A stretch of DNA of 64,000 nucleotides from Spirometra erinaceieuropaei (Eukaryota > Platyhelminthes > Cestoda > Diphyllobothriidea > Diphyllobothriidae), in NCBI GenBank assembly GCA_902702965.1, contig CACRXP010000087.1:593017-657016 (forward strand), written 5' to 3'. The stretch's first letter is position 1. Each line of letters starts with the position of its first letter. The position numbers and the translations under genes are program-made. Positions 31,655 to 45,300 of this stretch are shown here, in pieces. Under the pieces are notes generated by a model, which worked only from the letters and a program-made list of their open reading frames with translations, made no database searches and had not been told where the DNA came from.

Positions 31655-31766
31655 CTGTCAAATGCTGCAAACAACAATCCAGGGCAGTTAAAAAGCTGGT
31701 CCACCTAAAATCCAGTTCACAAAGGCGATTTTCACCGTTTGTCGACAAATTTGCCCATTTAGCCAA
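31655..31766 (-). other. Exon-like segment of unknown gene
   Basis: On the minus strand a 112-nt open segment is bounded by an acceptor (GTGCTCAG just before 31766) and a strong donor (ACAG followed by GTAAGTGCG, at 31655). The translation begins LAKWANLSTNGENRLCEL and ends near CCLQHLT, with reasonable amino-acid composition. I do not recognise the family and found no convincing partner exons. It could be a real exon of an unidentified minus-strand gene or a chance frame. Confidence 0.3.
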
Positions 31767-33364
31767 CTGAGCACAACAGACTGTTGGTATCAGGATTTTT
31801 TGGCTCTACGTCTTGAGCTGATTGGTAAATTTTCACCACCAGAGCCAGTGAAACGTGGTCTTTAGGAGTTAAGAATGGTAGTGTTTGGTCAGTTTAGTTT
31901 ATTCTACGGCCTAAAATATCGAAACATTTATGATGGATTCCAGTTAGACATAGTTTATTTGGGTCCATATGGTAGCCTACACAGAAAAATCAATTGCTTC
32001 CACACCGAATTCTGTAATTGTTCTTCCTGGGTGTAGGAGGGTGACCGAAAGAAATGTTCTAGTCAGCTTGGTCTTTATTAGGTAACACCTCTGTTACGTC
32101 GGTTAAGTGGGTAATTTATACAACATAACGGCTGCTCGGTGCCGGGCGCCCAAACTGGTTACAGCTATCTAACACTGCGGGTTGGGTGATGCCTGCCCCA
32201 GATGGGCAGGTCTCCTTTGACTTAGTTAATTTGTATCCAACGCTGAGTTGAGGTTGAAGCGTCAACTAGCCAAAATCTGATCCTTGCAAATTTTGTGGGA
32301 TTATAATAAAGTTCTCTGAGCAAGTCACCTCTTTGACTTGCGAACTCTACCCACTTAAGCTTCTTCGTGTCTCGCCGGCTTTGGTGAAGAGATCCCTCTC
32401 CCACCTAGTGCACGGTACATCCGCAAGGCCGGTCATCGAGGTCCATCGCATACCACCATTCTGTTAACGGAAGAGTTAAACGACAAGAATCTCCCACAAA
32501 CGTGTCTTCACCCTCTCGTCAAGTGAGCTCGAAATCTGGCTCTGAGATGACGGAAAGCCAGTAACTTCCACATGATTTACGTTGGGCATCTCGGAGTTGC
32601 CTGAATCTCTGGGAAGTATAAATTATAAAAATATGCGAGGCTGAAGTTGACAATCCTCACGTAGTAACTGTCCTCACTCGTTATACCATGATGAATTCGA
32701 GTCCAGATGATCGTTGAACTCAATGTTCGACCAGTGGTTTTATCATTTCTTTTTATGTCTACTAACTGTGCTCTGCTCTAGGGTTCCATAGTTTGATGTA
32801 ACCAGTCTCTTTCTGTCTGATTTTTCATGCGTCACGTTCGCTTCACATCGGTAGCCGGTCAAATGACTAACCTTAAGTCCAGTATGTGACACGCTATAAT
32901 TGTAATGTCGATTTTGGTGGTTTTTCAGCACTTTCATCGAGTTAAAAGCGATGTGTTTGCTTGTTCCTCCTAAGTTATTGCCGCATTCACTCGCATTATT
33001 TTTGGACCCAAGAACAGCCCCTCATAAATAAAAGCAAATAGTACGCGTTTGTCCTCTTAACGTATGTAGTCCGTCTGGCCACTCCAGCTTCCCCACACGT
33101 CATTTATGCAGCCAATTAGACCCTCCCCCAAACATTGATTTGCGTTCATTTCCTGAGTTTGCCTATTATAAGGTTGTCTGTCGTGATATGATGCACCCGG
33201 TTTATTTTAGGATCCAGTCATTTCATCTACCTCCTTGGTCTTCATCGCCATTCTTGTGGTCTTTCTGCTCTCCATTTTCAGTGAGTCGTGTTGCAGTTGC
33301 TGTATAAATTTGATAATGCCTTTCTGAACAAGCATATCTTTGTATGCTTTAGGTTGCTAGGGCA

Positions 33365-36300
33365 ATGAAACGGAGTTCATGCAGCGCTCGCACTTCCTTC
33401 AAACCCTTCAAGCTTCACAAGTGCGCTTCTCAGCAGCCTGTCCATGAACAATCGAGTTCATTCATCTTACAACTCCCCAACGAAATCCTCTTCCACATAT
33501 TCACCTTCCTCGAATGTAGTTTTTCTCCCTTTCTAATTTCTTTCCGAATTAGGCTGCGATCTCTCAAACTTTGCCTTCACCTGTCGTTCAAACCGGATGG
33601 CAGTTGAGTTGTACTTGTCAAGTTCGGCATGCACACAATTAACATTCTTTCGTACACCACATCCTGAAACCACACCAACTAGCAGCTCAGAAGTCAAGCG
33701 TAAGGTGAAGTACTATGGCAAAATTGGTAAGTTCAAATCTTCCCATCCTCATTTCGATTCAGGTGTTCTCTTCCGGAAGATCTACTGCCTTACATCCCTC
33801 ACCTTGCGTGTCGAATTGCTGCAGGAAATCCTTTGTGCGGTAATTTCCTTTAAACAACTGCTTAATGACCCTATAGGGCTTCGTTTTATTTGTAAGGCGA
33901 TTGGTGTATGTTTACCGGACATGGTTTAACAGAATGGGTGTGGGGTATCAGACAGTCGAGAAATGTTATTAACAAAGACATAGTTCAGGGATACCACTTC
34001 TGGCCTTTTTGACCTCACCGACCAAGAAGACGCCTGAGCTCGTGATATGTCATTTGATCATTATGCATTTTGAAGTTCAGTGCTGTCCCACGAGTCACGT
34101 ACCCTCTGTTCTGCTTGTCGCGACCGGCAACATTCAAAGTCACGTTGAAGTAGAATTTACTTATATATGCTTATCTGGAGGTGAAAGTTGACATTTCTGT
34201 TTTGCCTTGGAGGTCTGGGTGTTGAAACCCTGCAGAGTCACACTGCGGCTAAGGCTTGGGCATGCAGATGAAGTGCAGAAGTTTCAAACCAAAAATCCTA
34301 ATTAACCAACTGACTCGAACCTCGACTATTGGTCTTTGGTCGCTATGCAAGCCCGTCAGATTTATTGTACTGAGGAATGCAATGACTTGTGAGTGTGGAT
34401 TCCCAGTGTCCGTTTCTCACCCGCTCTCTTTCCTCACACACCGGTCGACTGTCCGAGCCTGTCAACCAACATGTGATAGGATTGGGCGCAATGGCTGGCC
34501 CGGCGTGAAAGCATACGTTTTGACTGTGCCGTACGCATGAGCAGCAGTATTTATGGGCCTGCGCGGACTCGGCACAGCCCCCTAAACGCGTGCCGTGAGG
34601 CCAGTCCAATTCCCGTTTTTGGTTCAGCGCAGTCCGTTATAGGGATCTGAAGTCATCATACTACATATGAGATGTTAGGCCAATCTCGGATTTCAAAGGT
34701 ACCATGAAGTAACTCTGTGCGAAAACAGATGCTTTAAACTGCACGCTTTTGAGTGGGCGCACGCCGATATGCTTAACGTTTTGGAAAATTTTGCCGTCGA
34801 TTTGGGCTCACTTGTAAACTATGTGTACGGCATGCGTATGCCCACCGATTTATTTTTGTTTTCAGTTGGTAATTGGACATGATTGACTGAAGAAACCATG
34901 GGTGGGCCCGAAGCAGCTGCTGTCCCAGTCTCCCTGGTTCTTCTCGATGCGCCTCTTTGTGGTGCATCGCTAGCAAGAGCTACAGCCTGGTAGGCGGTTT
35001 TCCAGTGCACAACCGGTCCGCTATCAGTTTATACTCCATCCGCTCCTAGTGACATGGAAAAGCGACGGACATGACTTAGCTATTTGAATCCCACTGACCT
35101 ATTAGTTTGGTCTGCCTTATCCTAACAGGTTGTTAAATTTCCCACTCCTCCTTACATGTATGGCACAATTCCTCTTTGCTCTAGCGTCTTTCTAGAGCAT
35201 ATGGCGCTCCCGATATCACTCTTTTCTCTGTATTTTTCTTCCTTGCTAACCTGATCCGCTGTTGTTTTGACTGCTACATTTTCAGCACATGTGCTGTCCA
35301 CCCGAGGAGGCGAAGCCTACCTTCCAGGAGAAATCGTCAACTTGCCAGTACCTCTTCGACCGAAAACCCTGCATCACGGGCCAGTTGCGCTGTCCCTCGC
35401 TCTTCTTTTTTGGCCAATTTCTGCGCTCCTTCCTCTCTGGATGCTCTGACTCTGAGTACCAGCGTGTCTTTCACTCACTTGTGCACTCCTGCTTTGGACA
35501 AAACTTCTGGTTAAGGCTGACCAACCTTATCTGCAAAAAGGCTGGTGAGTGGAGACCCCTGTCTGCATGAATACTCATGTCGAACGGTCTGAAAGCGTGT
35601 GCTATGCCAGTATCAGCAAACCATGGCCCCCGCAGCCTGGTATGCGCTGGCAGGTCCTTGACACCTGGTTTCCTGCCGGTAGATGCGCTTGCGCTCCCGT
35701 TGGGTATACAGGTGGTGGGCATGGCTGTCTGGTCATCATCCTTGTCCTTTTCACCCCTGTTGGGTTGCCGTTGCTGTTGTCGAAAAATCCTGGTCATTTG
35801 CTATGTGGGTCAGGGGGTGTGGTGGCACGCCTAGATGCGGGTTCGGTCGTGCCAACCACCTGCGCCCTTCCCCCGGTCTTCTTGACTCTGTCTTGACACC
35901 GGGTTCAGGTGGGGAGGAGGAGAGTGCGGTAGATGCTACGCAAGTCTGTTATCACTATTAACTAACTCACGCGCAAGTCACCGTGCCTGCTGCATCTTGC
36001 TGTGTAGCACACGGTGGACATCTTCGGAATCGACGGTCGGACTGTCATAGTGACAGCTCCCCCAATCCCATATCTGCATCGTAAGCGAGTCTTTCGTCAG
36101 AATCAAATTATTCAGTTGACTTCCAGGTTGTAAAAAATCCAAATCTGTTAGTCAGTTAAATTTTTTGGATCTGCCAAAGTACCCAGCTATTCACACACTG
36201 AACGGCTCACCATACTGGCAGCACGCATACTAGCTGAAAGCTTACATACATGTGTTGACGATTTTATGCCTCTGCGTGACTCAACTGCAGGGGTTTCGGC

Positions 36301-39300
36301 CAGTTGGTGAGTCTCCCAACGTTCAGGGTGTCTTGGTGGTTTCCAGTTCGTACATGCAAATCAACTTTCGGGCCGAGTCAAGAAAGGTTTGTGCCGAAGA
36401 ATTTACTTCTGATTCGCGCATTAAGTTCCGAAAAAATAAAGAGTCCAACCCACACATTTATTCGCCGTTGTCTGCTAGTGTTGTTGTTGTCGTTGGTGAA
36501 GAATCCTGGTCAAGTGTATGTTGTGGACCAGGGGGTGTTGTGGCACGCCTACATGCGCGTCCGGCCGTGCCAGCCACCTGCGCCCACCCTCGCCTCCGGT
36601 CATTTTGACTCTGTCTTGACACCGAGTCCAGGTGGGAAATGGGGGAGAGAGGGCGTGTTAGATGCAGCGCAAGTCTACATTCACTATAAACTAAACCAAG
36701 CGCAAGTCACCGTGTCTGCTGCACTTTGCTGTGTAGCACACGGTGGACATCGTCGGAATCAACTGTCGAACTGCCATATATGCATAGTATCCAACAGGAA
36801 TATCGGAATGCCCCTGATGACACGTGCTTCTTCCGTTTGGCCTCTAGTCTAGCAATATACTGCATATTCACAAAGGCACTGCGTCCGCTGTGTCATAACT
36901 TAATTTTTAACTTATGGACACCAGACAGACCTTGCTGGAAGACGAAAGACTGTCATTAGAATCTCTGTTTTATGTCAAAAGGATTTTTGACAAGACTGCC
37001 ACGCTTACGCTCCAGGTCGCTCAGCAGACCCTCTGTAGATCTCATGGGTGACGTTGTTACTGTAAGCGCCTCTGTTTTTAAAATGCAACGGCATGGCCGC
37101 AGGAGCCATACGTAGGCAGACAACAGCAATTAAAGCATATCAATCACTTTTTAGCTCCCATCTAGGGGAACAGTACCGCGATAAATCCTATAAAAATCGA
37201 CTACCATTTTACCAACACCCTCTACTTAATGAAGTCTGTATCACTTTTTCTTACCCCAGGGGTCTACTTGACCTCCCCCTCATGCTGGAAGCCGTGATTT
37301 GGAAAAGCTGAGTCGGGTTAACATCGTTTTATGGGTGAGAAGCGTGATTCCTACTATCAACGAACGTCTATATCATATCTCACTTTGAGCACCGACGCGA
37401 CAAAAACGTCCGAGTTTGGTCCCACATGATCCTTTTGGCTATGCGCACGGTGTGTATTAGGTCGTTAAATATGAGCGAATATGAATGAATGGAGGTTGTC
37501 CGGCGCTTTATGACGCGTTTACTTATGCTGCGTGATATAGTCCACTCGTGGTTACTTGCCAACAACTCCTTATTAAATTTGCTGGGTAAAAGTTTAAGAC
37601 AAACCGGTATTAACTGTTTCCGGACATTGCAAACCTGCTACAAAAGTTCGTCATTTCGCGTTTCGCAGATCACAAATTGGTTGTCCGTTGGCTGGCTATT
37701 TAACATACACAGCCTTCAATAGGCGGCAGTGGCTGCCCAATCGAACGATTTTTCCTTGGGTGTCAGTCTGCTAGTCCGCTGGTCATATGAATAAATCCGC
37801 CAAAACATCTTGTGTTCTCACTTGAATGTTAGACCTTACAAATCACTAATAATGGATAATTGCTCATTCCCACATCCTTTGTCTCCACTTAGTATTCCGT
37901 CACTTACCGCCTCAACTCACTGATTTCCCTTCTTACTCATTTTTTCCCCCTCATTAGGGCATTATTAGACATCTCTACCACTAACAAGTTAAGCGGCATC
38001 AGTTTTACAATTACTCCTTCGGCATTATTGCTTTTGGTACCGATGAGCGTGTGTTGAGGTTGATGATGATGGTAGTTTCGCATGTGCAACCCCGGCTCCG
38101 ACCATGTGGTTTTCCTATTCGTCCCATTCCTCTCTAGGGGAGCTTCCAGAGGAGGAGTTGACTGTGCGCCTCTTTTTGCGGCGCGTCTTTTTGGATCCCC
38201 TCGGACTGCCCGTGACCGTGAGACCCACCTGGAGTGACCTTGAGGAGGATCAGACCATTAGTTCGCCGAGGTCCGGCCCCCGCTCCACCTGCAGCACCCT
38301 CCATTCTGCTGCTACCTCCAGCTCCACTTCCTTTATATCCCCCTCCTCCCAACTGCCGGAACGCACCTTTCAACGTCTTTCACTCACTCCTCATTCCGAG
38401 GCCGTTTGCAACTCGAGTGATCCCGCATTCGCAAATGTCAGTACAGAAAGGTGAGATTTAAAAAAGGGGGGATTAATTGGCTCTTTGGTGTGTTTTATTG
38501 TGACTTGCCGGTACACAGTGAGATGTTCATATCCGAAAATTCTCAAGTTTTGCACTTTTTCGCCTTTGTGGACACCTATCCGGCTGATATCCCGTTGTAT
38601 GCGGTGTCCCAAAGGACACGTTTTCACGCCTCATGACCTACGTAGATGCAGATACAGGAGTCACGTGCCTTTATAACGTTCACTAACGGCAATTGTGGAT
38701 TATTGGTCTACTCTGGCGCAGATGTGCAGGCACAATCGTGCCCATATTCCCTTCGCTTCCTAGGGTTAGCTGGTGCTGAGTGGTTGTCAACCGCTGTTGT
38801 AGCCTGGAAATTTGTATGGTTTCGCATCCGACCCACATAGTCCAGACAATATCAACTTGCACAAGTGAAAAAAGCCTCAGAGTAATATGTCGGTGGTCCT
38901 CATAAGGGGCTACGTTGAGTCCCCTAAAGTCAGTAGGTGCTGCTGTACTTGCATGTGGTGGTACTCCCTAGGGGGGGGGGTGGGGTGGGATTACTATACT
39001 TTTTATCGTATCCGATGTGTCCACCTGAGAATCCTGTGATTACCGAAGCGTATTTACGTCCCTCTGCTAAAGTAACAGGGTAAGTAAGGTTAAAAAAACG
39101 AATTGTATATCAAGAAATTATTTGATGTTGTCCTTCTGATTGCACACTGTGACAGGGGTCACTTCGCCGTACCGGGAGTTTCATGAGTTACGTCACATAC
39201 TGTGCAGGAGAAGATTCTGTAATTCCCTTACATCAGGCCTTGTTTTGCTGTTCTCTGTAAAACGCGCCTAAGCCCCATTGAATCACCAAACGGCAAACCC

Positions 39301-42300
39301 TGCTTTATCATGGCCTTCCTTACAATTACTGTCCAGGTACTACCGGCCTAATAAATGCAACACTACATCCACCCCCACCCCCCCTTCACCACCTTTGTTT
39401 GTGCCGACTCCATCGCGCACCCACGGTCCCACCTCTACCGATAATTCACCTTCCATCTCTCTGCACCCCAGCAAGGGCTTATCGATCGGCCCCTAACAGA
39501 CGAGCAGCCTTGCACTTTACACCTCCAACCCTTCTAGTCCCAACATTTTCGTCGTGCAGCTCATGCGATCCACGTGGACGTGAGGGACACATGTTGACGA
39601 TGGGGGACGGGGGGGGGGAGTGGGAATCGATTTTACCGGCTTATCAGAACTAAGGTCCACGCGCGGCGTCGCCACGTTCGCTAACGCGGCCGACTTTGTT
39701 AGCAGACGTCACGACCGCGAAAACGCTTATCTGCCCACTGCAGCAGGCAACATGTAACATGTTAATCTCAGTTAGAAGGGATCACTCATCAGGGGGGTTC
39801 TCCTATCAGCACGGTACCCGGCTCTCTTACGCGCATGAAAACAGATGATGAGTCCAGTGATTCTGATTTGATTTGCAAGTCACGTATATTAGCTAAGTGC
39901 TTCGCAACGTTTCATCTTTTTTCTACGTCACGGCTACATAAATACTTTGCTCACTAAGTCCGTCAGAGATGTTCTTGTCATTGTTTGCTAATATCGGTAT
40001 GCAGTAGTTGACGTGTCTCATTAGGCCCTTACTGAAGTTTCGAAATATTATTTCGGTTAGAAAGGACTACTTCGATGAGCTTCTAGTACTTCAGTCACTG
40101 CGGGATGCCGGTTTTCGAATGCGCGTCTTTCCGGTAGTCTACAACTATTGTACTCGCTAAAAATTATTCATTCCAATGATCTTCCGTGCGCTTGTAAATC
40201 CTAACATTTTTATTGAAGGCGTACACAAAAAATATCCTTTCTTGTATTCATTATGTATAAAACTGTATCTTATTTTTTCTACTTCAACAAAGCGTACCCT
40301 CTGGTTTAAAAAAACTACTTTCAGTTATGGAGTAATTTTGAACCCTGCTTTTCGTTGTATTTGCGTTGAGGGTTTCCGTACCATAAGCCGCACACTTTCC
40401 ATTTAAGAAATTGTACAATTTTCTATTGCATAGAGAAGGCGTTATATAGGGCTCGTAAAATTTTGCCACGGATATTGACCACTTCATTAATTAACGGCAA
40501 ATACGAGGTCATTTGGATTGACATATCACGGTCTTACAAATATCACAATTGCAAGCGTTTATTAAACCAACAGATACCCCTTCTTTGTTCCGAACACTAG
40601 AAAAAGACGTAATTTGCTAAAACAAAATACGGAAAAGGAGGGATATTTCACGTAGGCCTTCTATAAGTTATGCGTGGATTTATAAAAGCATCGAAAATTA
40701 GGAAAAGTTCTGTTTAAATGAGCAGTCAGTTTTAGCCAGCACGTTTTTTACAGGCAGCTGGAAAGAAGCGTGTTTGAAAACCTTTATTCTGATGTGACTG
40801 AAGTATTCTGAAAATGTCCAGCGCAATATTCAGCATTGCAATACCACCTAAATATTCCTTTCTAACCGATATCATATTTCAGAATTTCAGTCAATGTTTC
40901 TTGAGTTGCGTCATTTACTGTATAAACAACAAAATACTCTCTAAAACTTGCGCCCTAGCAGACTTGACTTGGAAGTTCGCCCACTCACGGCATCGCCCGG
41001 TTCCCCTCCGGACTGAGAGTCAGACTGCGATGGCCTCTTCTTGATACGGCCTTTCTAGTAGTTTTTTTTCTTTGCGATCGCTGAGACCCCTCTCATTGAA
41101 CTCCGACACCTGCAGAATTAGGCGCCATCTCGTGTGTAGTACGCGTAGCCGAGCCGTTTAGCTTTGTCAGTCACTGGGTCTTGTCCCGTCCCCTGCCGCC
41201 CTAACTTTGTCTTTCCATCGGACCACTTAGGGCTTGAGAAGAAATTAAACCACGCTGGACGCAGGGCAAGTCTGTGGCATGCTAAACACATTTATACCAA
41301 GTCGACTCTTGGAAATGTGTCTTTCCCGCTTCCTTCGTAGGACGTAGGTGGTGTAAGTGAATCTGGCTCTTGTGCTTTCAGTCGTCACCGACGTAATGAC
41401 AACAGCTTAGTGAATCAAGTTGACGGGTATGCGACAAAAACCCCCGAAGACGAGGCCTGTCTAAAATGAACGGGTTGGGATATCTTCAAGACCAGAAATT
41501 GTCTAGAGTGTGATATGTCTGTCTGCTCAAGCCGAGATTGAGTGTTAAAAGAAAACCGATGGTAAAGCATCCACGGCGATGAAATGAGCGGCAGGTTCTG
41601 TACGGAACTACTGAAATTATAAACTGTCAGATACGGTGTGGTGTCGATGACGGTCTTGAACCACATTTCTTCACACACGAGTAGCCTATTTTAATCAACT
41701 GGCGCGTGGCTCAATGGCAGAACATCAATCTTAGAACCACTTTATGGTTCAAATCTCAGCTTATTCGAACCTGATATTTGACAAGGCTGACCGAGGACGG
41801 CCAATAAGTTAGAAGTGACCGTCTTAGGCTCTCTTATCCATTTCGGCATGCCTTCCTATTTAAGTCTTGCCTTCGCCCTAGTGGATGGCGTATTCTTTGC
41901 CGTCGTCTTTATAACAGATCTTCAGACTAGCATGAGGATGACGGTACTTTTCTGTTTTCTAGTGTTCTTCGCACCATCGCCGATGAATCACCCAACCCTC
42001 TTCGGTCCTCTTCGGGTCTCATCACTTCCACGCCGATCGTTTTTTCCAACAGCTCCCTCAAAATCAACTCTCCACGACCCGATCTCTGGGGCGCCGCAAA
42101 CGTCTTGTTTAACATCCTTAGGTCTTACCCCTTCGTTCACCAAGCCAGGCTCCTCTTCATACTCTACGGCCCCGTTCACAAAGGTGAGTCTTTCTAATGG
42201 GGCGGTAGTCTGAAGTATAACCATCAAGAAATTAGGCACTTCAACTTGAAAGCTCATCTGGCCATCGTAAAACTGCCAGAAAACCCCCTGATTATGGATG

Positions 42301-45300
42301 GTGTAATGCAGTTGTTCACACTTTGCACGCATTTAGTCCTTTTTTGCAGTCCCATCAAGATGGTCGTCGAATTAAAACCAGATAAATCCGCTTACACAGT
42401 CGACTGGCGAGGCTCTTTTAACTCAAACGAGACGGCATTAGACGTGAATTATGAGTGCCAATGATTCGGCTTCCGCTGTGGCGCACATTTTCCCGTTAAA
42501 ACAGGAATTTTTGGTCGGATGTGGTTTGGTAGCCCCACCTGAAGAAAACAAACCTCAGTTACCTCTAAAAGAGGACCGGTGGTAATAGGGGATTTTACAG
42601 GTGGAGCTGGGGAACGCACATGCGACGAGGTCAAGTAGTTGTATGCAAAAGAAAAGCTATTGGGAGTGCTTGATTGTACTTTCAACGGTTGGGAAATAGT
42701 TGCGCTAACCCCTAACCCTAGCCCCTAACTATAACCTCTAATCCTTAACCCCAACCCTAACAGTATTGTGTCCATTACGTGGGGCTACCAAACTACATCT
42801 TACGGAAGTCTTTGCCGGTACGGTCAACGCGGACTGTTTAGAAAGATTTAAAATCGGAAGTCAGCGCGCCGCTGGGTATGACCCAACTAGGCATTCTATC
42901 TTTTCATTTTGACACAACTGTGAAAAACTCGGCAAACTCAGTATTATTCAAACCCACGACACCAAGGGGAAGGCATGAGTACCGCCAACGCCCTAGCCAC
43001 CTGCCAAAGCACCTGTTAATCAGATTGGCCTGATAGTCATCTGATGGATTCTATGCTGACTATTTAGGAAATCCTGCTTGAACGGTCAGCTTACTGTGTC
43101 AGGTTTGGGCGGGCAACTCGGTCCAATTGTGACTGAAGTTACGGCTCCGGGTGAAGCACCATAACCCAGGTGGCAAGAGCGTTGGCTGTACTTAAGCTTT
43201 CCCCTTGTCGTGGCTCCGAATCCCACCGAGGTTGTCGAGTTTCTCACAGTTGGGTCAAAATGACTCATTCAAAATCAGCCAAAACGCCTATTAATTCTGT
43301 CTGTATTGTAGTCCTACCCAACTAGTATTTTCTGTTTCATAGGACATTTGGTCGTCTTTCATTTGTCAGGTTTTTGCGGTGGTTACCTCTTTTCTCTTTC
43401 CTAGGAGCTCATATGTTCTATCGGAAACTTGCTAACCTGTCAGATATTCTGTGATTTCCGTACATCATTCTCAGGTAAACTAATGTGGAATATAATGTGC
43501 GAGAACACTGCCGCCGATGTCAAACAACTGTCAGCATGCTTCGGCGAGCTGGGCTGTGTTTTCAGTAACATGTGGCTGTCCGGCATGTGGTCGGCCGACG
43601 ACACTGTCGCAGTTCTGAACGAAGTGACCGCAATCCCTGACGGCTGGCTAGCGGAAAACGTGGCCTGCCTGCTTCACGCGGCCGGTAGGTTTCCCTTCTG
43701 CTTCACCTTCATTTTCCCCGTTACCTAATTTGGGTGGCTCCTTCTTATTGCGACCTCGCCGAGTCACTTTTTGACATACAGTTTCGCGAAACCTGTGTTG
43801 AACTGGCCTGTGGTTGCTCCACCGCCGCCCTCCACTCCCCATCAGCAGTGTCAGATCAACGCCCGAGTACCAGGAGGTGGGATTAGACGTTGAATCTAAT
43901 ACAGTATTCGTTTGTCTCTGTCTAAAGGTGACTCGACGTGCGGAGACCAGGAATATTAGGCGATAGACGCAATCAACATATCAGAAAACGATATTGAACG
44001 TGTAAATTGTTCATCTAATATAACGGTGGATAACTGGCGTGGCCTAAGACCACCCTATTATTGGCATTCCGAAGGAGGTACGCATAACCATAAGCCAATC
44101 CAACCCTAACCCTGCTTTGCTATATAATTATATTTTCTGCTTACGTCCGAGGACACGTCATAGTTTGTGGATTCTTGACTCATTCTATATGGTTAACTTG
44201 CCGACTCTGTGTTGGCTGATAAAGCTCCGGAAAGAGCCCTCGAGTGAACAGGTCTGTATAATGGAGAAGGAGGCACGATCGCTGGGACAAGAACTTTATT
44301 AGCCTGACATTTCAGAGACAAAAGCAGATAATGTCTTGCGGAATCTGTTCATGCCCTACGCTTTCAGGAAATGGGTGTCAGAGTTTTCTGTGTGTTACCT
44401 TGAATGTAGCATGACGGGGCCAAACGAAACACAATCTCCGGTCTGAGAGGACGTTCAGTCATCATCATTTTCTCGTGCACAAAACACTTATTTTTTTGCG
44501 CCCTGAATCGATATTGTGATACATCATGCATATTCATGATGCGAGGAAAATGAAGTGCTCACCGGATCGAGGGACTTGCATGGCTGACGTTTCGAAGAGC
44601 TGGGGCGACTCTCCATTACCAAAGCGTCTGGTGAAAAAATCGATCAGAAGTTTGAATGGACAGCAGGATTATTTGGCCTTGGTCTGATCGATTTTTTTTC
44701 TCTTCTTTCGCGGCCTTGGCCTACCGACCGTCGACTTTGAGTGTTGGTGGCCTCCTGTATTGTGTGTCGTCACCTCAATTGGGGTTAGTTGCGTTTGCGT
44801 TCCCCTTTTGGGTTAATTGGTCGACAGGTCGTGTTTGCTCGGTAGTCTTAGGCCCCGTATGACTGTCTTGTCTTCGTCACGGCGTATGTAGTGACCGAAA
44901 GAAGGTCTAGATTCCTGTTGATGGAGTTGGCATCAGAGTACTAAGCCTCAAGTGTGAGACGCTCTGTCCTTGAGGTGCCCCTGCCTAAGACGACTGCTCC
45001 TTGAAAATCAAAACTGTGACCAGTTTTCCCTATGTGAGTCGCAAGCTGTGAGTTTGGGTCTAATCTCCGAGTTGCCAGTTTGTGCTCATGTAGGCGGGTC
45101 TGCAATTTCCATCCAGTTTCCCCAACGTAGTTGCGGTCTCCGTCGTTACAACGTATTTGATAGACAACTGCTGAGGTTTCAGGAGGTGGCATCAAACGGC
45201 ACTTCATTTTCCTCAGATTATCAACCCGAATCTCTTACTTTTGCTAACCTGATATTCATGATGTGTTTTTTGCCATACTGACAGCAGGTTGAATAATATG

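Larger units (their letters stand above)
28241..33360. other. Intergenic stretch upstream of the F-box gene
   Basis: No gene could be identified with confidence. It holds one exon-like segment on the minus strand (31655-31766) and a decayed tRNA-like SINE (29735-29822). Around 32030-32400 there is an LTR-like text on the minus strand (TATAAATTACC, then AATAAAG), for which I could not find a second copy or a primer site. Confidence 0.4.

Noticed and set aside
32020..32400. Possible LTR on the minus strand (TATAAATT, AATAAAG)
   Set aside because: No second copy, primer-binding site, polypurine tract or target duplication was found, so promoter-like words alone do not support an LTR.
34860..34960. 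Possible further P310 fragment (CTGCTGTCCCAGTCTCCCTGG)
   Set aside because: It resembles the P310 tail over a short stretch only. The B box, heptamer and GAAA are not in register.
41010..41350. Possible decayed family B copy in FBXO47 intron 5
   Set aside because: Only the CAGACTGCGATG block and loosely spaced words match, so it is too weak to list as a copy.
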